Positions 32,484-39,897 of a stretch of 64,000 nt of DNA are shown here, in pieces (the stretch's first letter is position 1; every line of letters begins with the position of its first letter). A model generated the notes under the pieces. That model was not told the DNA's origin. It was given only the letters and a program-made list of their open reading frames with translations, and did no database searches. Origin of the DNA: Bacteroidota bacterium. GTDB taxonomy: Bacteria > Bacteroidota > Bacteroidia > Chitinophagales > Chitinophagaceae. The translations under genes and the position numbers were made by a program. The DNA is taken from NCBI GenBank assembly GCA_023429825.1, contig JAEZDC010000043.1, positions 27,597 through 91,596 of the forward strand. Reading direction: 5' to 3'.

Positions 32484-34973
32484 ATGATTTTTGCTTCAAA
32501 TAAGAAACACCCTTCAGTGAAATATTTTTTAGCTGTTTGTTTTAGCCTTTATTTATTGCCCGGAGTTGCTCAACAGACCAATACAGATAAGCAGGATGTA
32601 GGAATTATCATCGGGAATGTAATTGATAGTTCAGGAAAGGCCGCAGCTTACGCCAATCTAACCTTGTATCTGCTAAATGATAGTATTTACCGAAAAACAA
32701 CGATTGCCGATAAAACGGGGGCTTTTGAATTCAACAACCTCCGTTTTGGGTATTATCGCCTGTCGGTGAACAGCGTTGGATTTGCCCCATTACATATTGA
32801 CAGTATTTACATCAGGGCTGAGCGTTTTGATTTTAATCTTGGTGATCTTAAACTTCTGCAATCTTCATCTCAACTAGCGGATGTAATTGTATACGCTGAA
32901 AAACCACTCATCGAAAATAGAGATGGAAAGCTCACTTATAATGTAGGTGAAAGTGCATTGAGTAGTGGATCCACAACTTCAGAGATATTGAAAACACTGC
33001 CATTGATCAACAACGATCCTAATGGAAAGATATTATTGAAGGGAAAGGAGCCTAAGATATTGATCGATGATAAGCCGACCGATCTGAATGCACAACAATT
33101 GCAGGATCTGTTAGAAAGTTTGCCGGGCAGCAGTATCGATAAGATAGAGCTGATGTTAAATCCACCACCACAGTACGCCAATGAAAGCGGAGGCGTGATC
33201 AATATTGTAACCAAAAAGGGAAAGATCGGTTGGGTTGGTAAGATGAACTTAAGCGGGGGCACAAGAGGCGAAGGAAACTTCGGAGTAAATCTTTCTTACA
33301 GGGAAAAGAAGACATCTGTGAATTTGCATTTGGGTGTAGGAGCGAATCAGACGAGAGGTAATAATTATTCAAGAAGAGAAAATCTTTATGCCGATTCATC
33401 CAATTATTTTCATACCGATGGTAACTATCACAATAAAAACTATCGTCCTAACCTGAGAGCCCAATGGGATTATGAGAAAGATAAGAAGAAGAGTTTCAGC
33501 ATTGTGTACCAGGGAAATCTCAACTTTTTTGATAATAACAGCAGAACGCAATACACCAATCTTAACAAAAGCAAAGATATATACAGGCTCAGTACAAGAG
33601 AGAATAGTGCACAAGGTACAGGTTACAATCACGGGCTCACCTTATCATATACCTTAAAAGGAAAAACTGCAGGAGAAGTTTTACGTCTTCACGCAAATGG
33701 CAACTTCGGAAAGAATGATAATGACAGGGATTTCTTTCAGCAGTTTTTGAATCCGAATTATTTGCCTACGGGAGTAGATTCAACACAGGAGCAATTAACT
33801 GACAATTATAGTAATGCTTACTCGCTCAGGATAAATTATGATCGACCTTTTAAAACAAAGGGTAGCAGCTTTTCTGCAGGCGCTTTCTACCAGCGAAACA
33901 ATAACCACAACGTTTTAAATACACAGTTCCTGAGGAAATCAGATAGCATATATGTGATCAATGACCTGTTGAGTAACGATTTCAGGTTTCACCAGGATAT
34001 TTTGAATTTCCGTTCAGCTCTTACGTGGACATTTCCACGAGAATGGAGAATCACCGCTGGAGTTATTGCTGAGTTAACGCAAATGAATTTCAATTTTTTA
34101 AAAGGAAATGCCACTAACGTAAGTAATGATTACTGGAATGTGATGCCCCATGTTAATATCAGGAAAGAATTCAGTAAAGAGTTGAATACTTCGTTAGTCT
34201 ATCGCCGATCAATTCGCAGACCGGGTATAGGAGAGTTAAATCCAAGCGTTGACTACGGAGATCCATACAATATTCGTTTCGGAAATCCGTATCTGCTGCC
34301 CCAGCTTGCTGATAACTTTGACTGGAATGTAAGTTGGATAATGGGTAAGTATTATATCAATACTTCAGTGGGATATAATCGTGTTAGAAATATCTTCAAT
34401 ACTATCAGAACTCTTATAGAAGCAGGAAAGACACAGGTGACCTGGCAAAATATCGCTAGCCGTAATGAATATGAGGCCAGCATTTGGGGTGGTTATACCT
34501 TCAGTAAGAAACTCAGGATGAATGCAAGTGCCGGTTTCACTTACAATGAGTATAGTGAGGTGGAAAAGCAGGCTTTTAAATTCAGAAATGGTGGTACTTT
34601 TTATACCAGCCTCAATTATAATTTCCTGGTGAATAGCTTACTCACTTTTGAAGGGAATACACGATATAGCAGTTTCGCTGATCCGCAAGGAAGAAGCAGG
34701 AGCAATTTAACTATGAACCTGGGCGTACAACGTAAGTTCTTTAACAGGAGGCTTACCGTGAGTTTCAATGCCATTGATCCTTTCCGGCAGCAGAGGTTCA
34801 ACACTTTCACTTACGGGAAGAATTTTGTACTTGAAAGCTTTAATGCTACACAAACAAGAAACTTCCGCCTGGCTGTGAGTTACCAGTTAAATAAAGTGGT
34901 ACAAAAGAAAGCCGTCAGTGATAAGCAAAAGAAAGACGCAATAGAAAAAGCAAAGCAAAAAAAGGTTAACTGA
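32484..34973 (+). CDS. Outer-membrane beta-barrel protein (OMP_b-brl_3, TonB-receptor-like)
   Basis: The 829-residue protein has a signal peptide ending at about GVAQQ (residues 27-31). Residues 40-120 are a carboxypeptidase-regulatory-like domain (GNVIDSSGKAAAYANLTLYL, ADKTGAFEFNNLRFGYYRL). Residues 130-245 are a plug-like domain (GESALSSGSTTSEILKTLPL, SIDKIELMLNPPPQYANESG). The remainder is a barrel of the outer-membrane beta-barrel family 3 type. It lacks an obvious TonB box and ends in a Lys-rich tail (KQKKDAIEKAKQKK) after the last strand. It may transport or anchor something at the outer membrane; the substrate is unknown. The promoter region is AT-rich but I see no clear -7 box. Confidence 0.88.
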   Translation: MIFASNKKHPSVKYFLAVCFSLYLLPGVAQQTNTDKQDVGIIIGNVIDSSGKAAAYANLTLYLLNDSIYRKTTIADKTGAFEFNNLRFGYYRLSVNSVGFAPLHIDSIYIRAERFDFNLGDLKLLQSSSQLADVIVYAEKPLIENRDGKLTYNVGESALSSGSTTSEILKTLPLINNDPNGKILLKGKEPKILIDDKPTDLNAQQLQDLLESLPGSSIDKIELMLNPPPQYANESGGVINIVTKKGKIGWVGKMNLSGGTRGEGNFGVNLSYREKKTSVNLHLGVGANQTRGNNYSRRENLYADSSNYFHTDGNYHNKNYRPNLRAQWDYEKDKKKSFSIVYQGNLNFFDNNSRTQYTNLNKSKDIYRLSTRENSAQGTGYNHGLTLSYTLKGKTAGEVLRLHANGNFGKNDNDRDFFQQFLNPNYLPTGVDSTQEQLTDNYSNAYSLRINYDRPFKTKGSSFSAGAFYQRNNNHNVLNTQFLRKSDSIYVINDLLSNDFRFHQDILNFRSALTWTFPREWRITAGVIAELTQMNFNFLKGNATNVSNDYWNVMPHVNIRKEFSKELNTSLVYRRSIRRPGIGELNPSVDYGDPYNIRFGNPYLLPQLADNFDWNVSWIMGKYYINTSVGYNRVRNIFNTIRTLIEAGKTQVTWQNIASRNEYEASIWGGYTFSKKLRMNASAGFTYNEYSEVEKQAFKFRNGGTFYTSLNYNFLVNSLLTFEGNTRYSSFADPQGRSRSNLTMNLGVQRKFFNRRLTVSFNAIDPFRQQRFNTFTYGKNFVLESFNATQTRNFRLAVSYQLNKVVQKKAVSDKQKKDAIEKAKQKKVN

Positions 34974-35475
34974 TCTTTTCCAGTCTTGTTGCGAGCCAGC
35001 TTTCTTTTACCGGGATAAGCCATTTATTCATCAGCTGATCTTTATTACTTACAAGATTATTAAAGTATAAAGTATCTGCATCGATAAAATTGTTATCAAA
35101 GGCGTATTGAATTTGTGACAAGTGCAACATCTGGATTTTATCTTTTACAACGAAAGCCAGTAATTGCCTGTCAAACATATTCACTTTAAACCTATTCTCG
35201 ATTTCCTTGATCACTCTTACGGAACTATCGGTGCTGCAGCCTCCTACAGTAGTATCCGTTTCATCTGCAATGAATATCACGAACTGGCCAAACAAAAGAT
35301 TTGCATAGCCTTTTACCTGTGCGCCATGGCTTTTCCAGTTGGCAATAAATGCATTCAGAATATCTTCGATATCCAATGCCTCCGCTATAGTGAATAAACG
35401 ATTACTTTGATACACCCATACTTTAGAGGTGGGATGAAAATCCGCAGGTAATAAATGCTGATACGCTAAATTCAT
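34966..35475 (-). CDS. Conserved Bacteroidota cytosolic protein, function unknown
   Basis: The 169-residue soluble protein has a VWVYQSNRLFTIAEALDIED start, a central FGQFVIFIADETDTTVGGCS segment with a conserved-looking Gly-Gly-Cys, and a C-terminal helical part (NKDQLMNKWLIPVKESWLA). I recall relatives labelled 'ABC transporter ATPase' in databases, but there is no Walker A, signature or Walker B here, so that label is not supported. The gene is convergent with the barrel gene (8 bp overlap of tails) and divergent from 35500. A TAAATTTG box ends only 5 nt before its ATG. Confidence 0.8.
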   Translation of the reverse strand: MNLAYQHLLPADFHPTSKVWVYQSNRLFTIAEALDIEDILNAFIANWKSHGAQVKGYANLLFGQFVIFIADETDTTVGGCSTDSSVRVIKEIENRFKVNMFDRQLLAFVVKDKIQMLHLSQIQYAFDNNFIDADTLYFNNLVSNKDQLMNKWLIPVKESWLATRLEKIS

Positions 35476-35480
35476 AGCTG

Positions 35481-35488
35481 CAAATTTA
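35481..35488 (-). promoter_or_regulatory. Bacteroidota -7 box (TAAATTTG), 5 nt from the 34966 gene start
   Basis: The minus strand reads TAAATTTG, an exact TAnnTTTG match, with 5 nt between the box and the ATG. It predicts a leaderless mRNA. Confidence 0.55.
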
Positions 35489-35499
35489 CAACTCCCGAT

Positions 35500-36303
35500 A
35501 TGGATCAGAAAATAAGAACGGCCGGCGGCTATTTTGTAACATATGTTTGTATTTGTGGTGGAGTGTGTATGATGCTGCTGGGATTCGCTATGTTAAGTGA
35601 TCCTTCTAAACAGGCTAAGATCATCTCTACAATAGCATTGATCAGCTCTACATTATTGCTCTATGGGGGAATTACCAATTTTATTACTACACGAAAAGGA
35701 GCCCGCCATGCAAAAAATGAGTTGAAGCGGATAGATGCGATCATTCAAAAACAAAATGCCCCATCGCTAACAGTATCGGATGCCGTCGCGGATTCTCCAC
35801 TTACAAAACCCAATATATTGGCATATTGGGAGTACACGGCCGAAGAGTGGAAGGCATTTATGCTTTGGGAGAAAAAGAAAAGAAAGTCGGGTACCTGGTT
35901 AGAGGCCGCTGCAATCGTGGTTATCGGTACGTTGATGATCATGTTTAGCAGGCAAGCAGAATGGGGCACCGCGATTCGGTTAAGTTTGGGGATCGCTGTT
36001 TTTTATTGGCTCGGAAAATATTTCTTATTTACGAGATCTTTGGGTGAACCCAATAAAAAAGCTGAAGTAGTGATCACCCACCATGCTGTGATCATCAATG
36101 GAAAGTACAATTCTTTCAAAGATGATATTTACTGGCTTCAAAAAGTAAATATTGCGGAACAATTCCCTTTATCGATTTTCATAATAGAATATGGATGGAA
36201 AACAAGGAACGGTAACACGTTTGAAGAGATTAGGATACCGATTCCTCCTGGCAAACTCGATGAAGCAAAAGAAGTTAAAAGCAGGATACTTCATTTCAAC
36301 TAG
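35500..36303 (+). CDS. Membrane protein of unknown function
   Basis: The 267-residue protein has two N-terminal transmembrane helices (about 12-33 and 40-60), a cytosolic stretch with Lys/Glu-rich helices, two more helices (about 132-150 and 155-172), and a C-terminal soluble domain of about 85 residues with beta-strand pattern (VVITHHAVIINGKYNSF, SIFIIEYGWKTR, FEEIRIPIPPGKLDEA). This C-terminal part resembles the PH-like domain seen in small bacterial membrane proteins. I do not recognise the gene as a whole. It is divergent from the gene at 34966 and lies about 40 bp before lipB. Confidence 0.75.
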   Translation: MDQKIRTAGGYFVTYVCICGGVCMMLLGFAMLSDPSKQAKIISTIALISSTLLLYGGITNFITTRKGARHAKNELKRIDAIIQKQNAPSLTVSDAVADSPLTKPNILAYWEYTAEEWKAFMLWEKKKRKSGTWLEAAAIVVIGTLMIMFSRQAEWGTAIRLSLGIAVFYWLGKYFLFTRSLGEPNKKAEVVITHHAVIINGKYNSFKDDIYWLQKVNIAEQFPLSIFIIEYGWKTRNGNTFEEIRIPIPPGKLDEAKEVKSRILHFN

Positions 36304-36332
36304 CGCTATTTCGCAGACAATATTGCACCAAC

Positions 36333-36340
36333 TATCTTTG
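36333..36340 (+). promoter_or_regulatory. Bacteroidota -7 box (TATCTTTG), 4 nt from lipB start
   Basis: This is the third identical TATCTTTG in the window, with 4 nt between the box and the lipB ATG. It predicts a leaderless lipB mRNA. Confidence 0.6.
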
Positions 36341-36344
36341 TTGT

Positions 36345-37094
36345 ATGCCACGAGTGATTTTTGAAGACCTGGGAAATAAACCGTACAAAGAAACCTGGGA
36401 TTACCAGGAAAGCCTGCTTAAACAAAATGTAGATAAGAAAACGGCATTACGCCAATTACAAACGGCAGAAGACGATCCCGATTCACCATTCATGATTCAT
36501 CACTCACAATTTACCACTACCAACTGGCTTTTATTTGTGGAACATCCGCCCGTATATACTTTAGGTAAGAATGGTAACGAGGACAACGTTTTACTTTCTC
36601 ATGAACAGTTAAAGTGGAATGGAATTGAATTCTACCACATTAACAGGGGAGGAGACATAACTTTTCACGGTCCGGAACAACTGGTTGGTTATCCTATTTT
36701 AGATCTTGATCAATTTAAAGCAGATATTGGTTGGTATTTAAGAGCATTAGAAGATGTGATCATTTTGACCATGGCAGAATATGGTTTGAAAGGTGATAGA
36801 AGTAAAGGAGAAACTGGTGTCTGGATCGATCCAGACATAAAAGGAAAGGAAAGAAAGATATGTGCTATGGGAATAAAATGCAGCCGATGGATCACCATGC
36901 ACGGTTTTGCTTTCAATGTAAATACTGATTTAACCTATTTCAATAACATCATTCCTTGCGGTATTCAAAATAAACAGGTCACCTCGTTAGAAAAAGAATT
37001 AGGTAGAAAAATAGATATGGCTGAAGTGAAAGAGAAAGTAAAAAGAAACTTTGAACAGGTATTCAATTGTCACATAGTTGATGATCACCTGTGA
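36345..37094 (+). CDS. lipB: Lipoyl(octanoyl) transferase LipB
   Basis: The 249-residue enzyme moves octanoate from acyl carrier protein to the lipoyl domains of 2-oxoacid dehydrogenases and GcvH. Visible motifs are HPPVYTLGKNG, the substrate loop NRGGDITFHGPEQLVGYP, catalytic K178 (AMGIKCSRW) and catalytic C205 (NNIIPCGIQNK). Residues about 33-60 are longer than usual, and the DNA there (36481-36515) is a five-unit 7-nt-period array, so the insertion DSPFMIHHSQFTTT probably arose from a repeat. The E2 gene at 60938, which carries a lipoyl domain, is a likely substrate. The start follows a -7 box by only 4 nt. Confidence 0.95.
   Translation: MPRVIFEDLGNKPYKETWDYQESLLKQNVDKKTALRQLQTAEDDPDSPFMIHHSQFTTTNWLLFVEHPPVYTLGKNGNEDNVLLSHEQLKWNGIEFYHINRGGDITFHGPEQLVGYPILDLDQFKADIGWYLRALEDVIILTMAEYGLKGDRSKGETGVWIDPDIKGKERKICAMGIKCSRWITMHGFAFNVNTDLTYFNNIIPCGIQNKQVTSLEKELGRKIDMAEVKEKVKRNFEQVFNCHIVDDHL
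36481..36515. repeat. Heptanucleotide array inside lipB, five units
   Basis: Units ATTCACC, ATTCATG, ATTCATC, ACTCACA and ATTTACC follow each other with an exact 7-nt period. They encode the extra loop of LipB before the NWLLFVEHPPVYTLG core. The array keeps the reading frame open, with 35 nt read across three frames. Confidence 0.65.
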
Positions 37095-37103
37095 CTTGTA
37101 TTG

Positions 37104-37131
37104 CAACTTGTAATCAGTAATCTGTAACCTT
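37104..37131. repeat. Heptanucleotide array between lipB and the 37131 gene
   Basis: Four 7-nt units CAACTTG, TAATCAG, TAATCTG and TAACCTT fill most of the gap between the convergent stops. The units resemble those at 55388 and 59271 (YAACCTG). Confidence 0.55.
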
Positions 37132-37928
37132 TAAAAGTCCCTCGATAAATAAAACTTGTTTCGTTCCTTGAGCCGTTCATCTTCATACAACTCAAAATGA
37201 AACCAGCCTGCACGAATGAAATTGACTTTGTCTAAAACGAGTTCAGGTTCTCTTACCTTTTTTATTTCAAAAAGTTCATTGCCCCTGTCATCAAGGAAAA
37301 CGATCCTGTAGTTTCTGGTATGTACCGCAGGAAGTCTTACCATTACATAGCCATCCCTGTTAGTAAAAATGAATTGAGAAGGTTTCCATGCTTCTTTAAC
37401 GATATATGGCTTGATAACCACCTCGGTGGCACTCACAGCATATAAAGTGTCTTTTGTTTTATAGATGATTGAATCCTTAAATAGTTTGTATTGATCGTAG
37501 GTAAGTTGACCGATCACAATATCTCTAAGTTTAATAGTGATAAGCGAACCGGATTCCGGATTAATATCAGCCTGTGGGATCAAAACGCCTGTAGCAGGCG
37601 TTTTAATAGCTGAGAAGAAATAAGCGCCGCCAGATAAAACATAAAATACCCGGTAATACACTTTTACTCCCGGGCGAGCTTTTGTATCGACATAACCATT
37701 TATAGGTAACGTAGGTGACTGCGGTGAAAATATTGTTTGATATCCTCGAAGGCTGTCGTAAGAACGCTGCACATTTATCTGTACTATCGTTTCAAAGGGA
37801 TTCTTCCAGCTGATCTGGATGCGATTCTTGCCAAGATCTCTTAAAGTAAAATTAGGCAGCGTGTCCTGGCCATTCACAAAGTTTGAAGAGAACATGAGTA
37901 CCAGTCCTAAGAATAAAATCCGCATCAT
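37131..37928 (-). CDS. Secreted protein with fibronectin type III-like domain, function unknown
   Basis: The 265-residue protein has a signal peptide ending near FVNGQ (residue 21). Residues 25-115 look like a fibronectin type III module (NRIQISWKNPFETIVQINVQ, GYVDTKARPGVKVYYRVFYV). The rest has a second beta-rich region ending in GWFHFELYEDERLKER. It is probably an exported binding or structural protein; I do not recognise the family. A perfect 10-bp inverted repeat lies inside the coding sequence at 37582. The ATG follows a TATTTTTG box by only 4 nt. Confidence 0.75.
   Translation of the reverse strand: MMRILFLGLVLMFSSNFVNGQDTLPNFTLRDLGKNRIQISWKNPFETIVQINVQRSYDSLRGYQTIFSPQSPTLPINGYVDTKARPGVKVYYRVFYVLSGGAYFFSAIKTPATGVLIPQADINPESGSLITIKLRDIVIGQLTYDQYKLFKDSIIYKTKDTLYAVSATEVVIKPYIVKEAWKPSQFIFTNRDGYVMVRLPAVHTRNYRIVFLDDRGNELFEIKKVREPELVLDKVNFIRAGWFHFELYEDERLKERNKFYLSRDF
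37582..37604. repeat. Perfect terminator-like hairpin inside the 37131 gene
   Basis: AAAACGCCTG and CAGGCGTTTT are perfectly complementary around a 3-nt loop, with T-runs on both strands. It is shaped like a bidirectional intrinsic terminator but lies in frame inside a coding sequence, encoding KTPATGVLI on the minus strand. Confidence 0.6.
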
Positions 37929-37932
37929 GCTT

Positions 37933-37940
37933 CAAAAATA
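37933..37940 (-). promoter_or_regulatory. Bacteroidota -7 box (TATTTTTG), 4 nt from the 37131 gene start
   Basis: The minus strand reads TATTTTTG with 4 nt to the ATG at 37928, predicting a leaderless mRNA. Confidence 0.55.
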
Positions 37941-37952
37941 GGTTTAGTCCTG

Positions 37953-38840
37953 TTATAGAAATTCTAATGTGCCTTTTTCAAGGCTTCTGTTACCCTGCAA
38001 ACCACCACTATGGATAATGAGTAGCTTATCTTCTGCAGCAAAGCTTCCTGCCTGTACAAGTTCTTTCACTGCAAACAAAAGCTTGGAGGTATATACAATA
38101 TCTGTTGGCAGGTGTACTTCTCTCCACAACGTATTCATCCAGTCTAACAACGCCTGCGGATGATTGGCATAACCGCCAAAATGAAAATCATGCATCACTT
38201 TAAATCGCTTCGTGATCGTTTGAGGCGGCAGTAATGCCTCCACATCCTTTTCAAGATCTGTATATCCTTTTAAAGCACTTACACCAATGCAAATTTGATG
38301 CGGCAAACTGGCTTCTATCAAACCTGCTAATGTAGTTCCTGTTCCGCAGGCACAAAGTATATGCGTGTATTGCGAACTGTTCTGCTCATTCAGTATATCC
38401 CTTGCGCCAATCATACCTTTTTCACCGTAGCCCCCTTCATTTATCCAATACCATTTTTCCTGGTAACGGTCCTTAAGTAATTCTTTCTGGCGATATTCTT
38501 CCCTGCTTACATAGATCAATTCCATTCCGTACGCCCTTGCATCCTGTAAAGTATGAGAAAGTTGTAGAGGTTTTTCTCCCCTGATGATGCCGATGCTTTT
38601 CAATCCTGCTTCCTTACAAGCATAAGCAGTAGCTACAATGTGATTGGAATAAGCGCCACCAAAAGTTGCGATTGTATTCTTATCTTCTGCAATAGCATCC
38701 GTTATATAATATTTCAGCTTAAACCATTTGTTACCGCTTACTATCGGATGAATTTTATCTAAGCGTAACACATCAGCTTTAATTCCATTCAGCCAGTTTG
38801 CGTTGAGCGGGTGAATAGGTATGATTTCTGTTGAATACAT
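37953..38840 (-). CDS. PLP-dependent deaminase/desulfhydrase (ACC deaminase/D-cysteine desulfhydrase-like)
   Basis: The 295-residue fold-type II PLP enzyme has the PLP-binding lysine in VSGNKWFKLKYY (K38). It also has ATFGGAYSNHIVATAYACKE, the conserved Ser-Asn-His substrate loop, and a phosphate-binding ACGTGTTLAGL loop. By family it deaminates 1-aminocyclopropane-1-carboxylate or D-cysteine, releasing ammonia and a 2-keto acid. The shorter Bacteroidota versions of about 300 residues are usually only named at family level, and I cannot choose the substrate. It is divergent from the nucleotidyltransferase at 38896. Confidence 0.88.
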   Translation of the reverse strand: MYSTEIIPIHPLNANWLNGIKADVLRLDKIHPIVSGNKWFKLKYYITDAIAEDKNTIATFGGAYSNHIVATAYACKEAGLKSIGIIRGEKPLQLSHTLQDARAYGMELIYVSREEYRQKELLKDRYQEKWYWINEGGYGEKGMIGARDILNEQNSSQYTHILCACGTGTTLAGLIEASLPHQICIGVSALKGYTDLEKDVEALLPPQTITKRFKVMHDFHFGGYANHPQALLDWMNTLWREVHLPTDIVYTSKLLFAVKELVQAGSFAAEDKLLIIHSGGLQGNRSLEKGTLEFL

Positions 38841-38895
38841 CGCAACTTGGCAATTAACCGATTGTAAATTAGTTTCGCAAACTCAAAAATAAGAT

Positions 38896-39798
38896 ATGCA
38901 ACCAACGTTAGTGATTTTAGCTGCAGGAATGGCAAGCCGGTATGGAAGTATGAAACAAACTGAAGGTTTTGGACCCTCCGGTGAAACGATCATGGAGTAT
39001 TCGATATATGATGCAATACTGGCAGGTTTTAAAAAAGTGGTATTTATAATCCGTGAAGATTTCGCAGATAACTTCAAAGCACAGATAGAACCTAAGATCA
39101 AAGGAAAAATAGATATTGGTTATGTATATCAGAAATTAGATTCATTTACAGGTGGCAGGCAGATCCCTGCTGAAAGAGCAAAGCCATGGGGAACAGCACA
39201 TGCAATGTTGTGTTGTAAAGAGGAAGTGAAAGAAAATTTTGCTGTTATAAATGCTGATGATTTTTATGGAAGAGATGCATTTGTAAAAGCCTATGATTTT
39301 TTAACCACTCAATGCGATGAAAGAACACAGGCAATCATCGGATACGAGTTAAGAAGAACATTAAGTGAAAACGGTAGCGTTAGCCGTGGCGTATGCCAGG
39401 TAGATCTGCATGGCAATCTTGTTTCTATTGCCGAACGTACAAAGATCTACCGTAATGAACAAGGCATCATTACTTATGAAGATGAACAAGGCTTACATGA
39501 AGTAGATGAGAATAGTAGTGTAAGCATGAACTTCTGGGGATTCTCACCAAATATTTTTGGAATTATCCAGGAACAATTCGATCGCTTTTTAGATGAAAGT
39601 ATTCAAAATCCCAAATCAGAATTTTTCATTCCGATTGTTGCTGACGAATATATCCGCAGCGGTAAGGGCATTATCAAAGTGATTCCTACAACTGCACAGT
39701 GGTTTGGTGTAACATACAAGGAAGATGCACCAACTGTACAGGCCAGTGTAAGTAAACTGGTGGAGACACAGGAATATCCGAATAATTTATGGTCATAG
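38896..39798 (+). CDS. Sugar-phosphate nucleotidyltransferase-like protein
   Basis: The 300-residue Rossmann-like protein begins LVILAAGMASRYGSMKQTEG, the nucleotide-binding loop of NTP-transferases (LAAGxxSRxG with a downstream Lys). The metal-binding INADDFYGRD matches the nucleotide-sugar pyrophosphorylase DxD region, and TAQWFGVTYKEDA closes the fold. By family it would form an NDP-sugar from a sugar 1-phosphate. In Bacteroidota this subgroup is common but its substrate is not settled. The next gene is a GH31 alpha-glucosidase on the same strand about 100 bp away. Confidence 0.82.
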   Translation: MQPTLVILAAGMASRYGSMKQTEGFGPSGETIMEYSIYDAILAGFKKVVFIIREDFADNFKAQIEPKIKGKIDIGYVYQKLDSFTGGRQIPAERAKPWGTAHAMLCCKEEVKENFAVINADDFYGRDAFVKAYDFLTTQCDERTQAIIGYELRRTLSENGSVSRGVCQVDLHGNLVSIAERTKIYRNEQGIITYEDEQGLHEVDENSSVSMNFWGFSPNIFGIIQEQFDRFLDESIQNPKSEFFIPIVADEYIRSGKGIIKVIPTTAQWFGVTYKEDAPTVQASVSKLVETQEYPNNLWS

Positions 39799-39897
39799 GT
39801 GTAATAGGCGGCAGGTACTTTAAAGAGCCTAACACCTTCGCGATCGTCATGACTCAAATACTTTCTTTTGCTTACTTTCATCGTGTAAATAATACAC

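Noticed and set aside
34966..35475. Naming this gene an ABC transporter ATPase, as relatives may be labelled
   Set aside because: No Walker A, Walker B or ABC signature motif is present.
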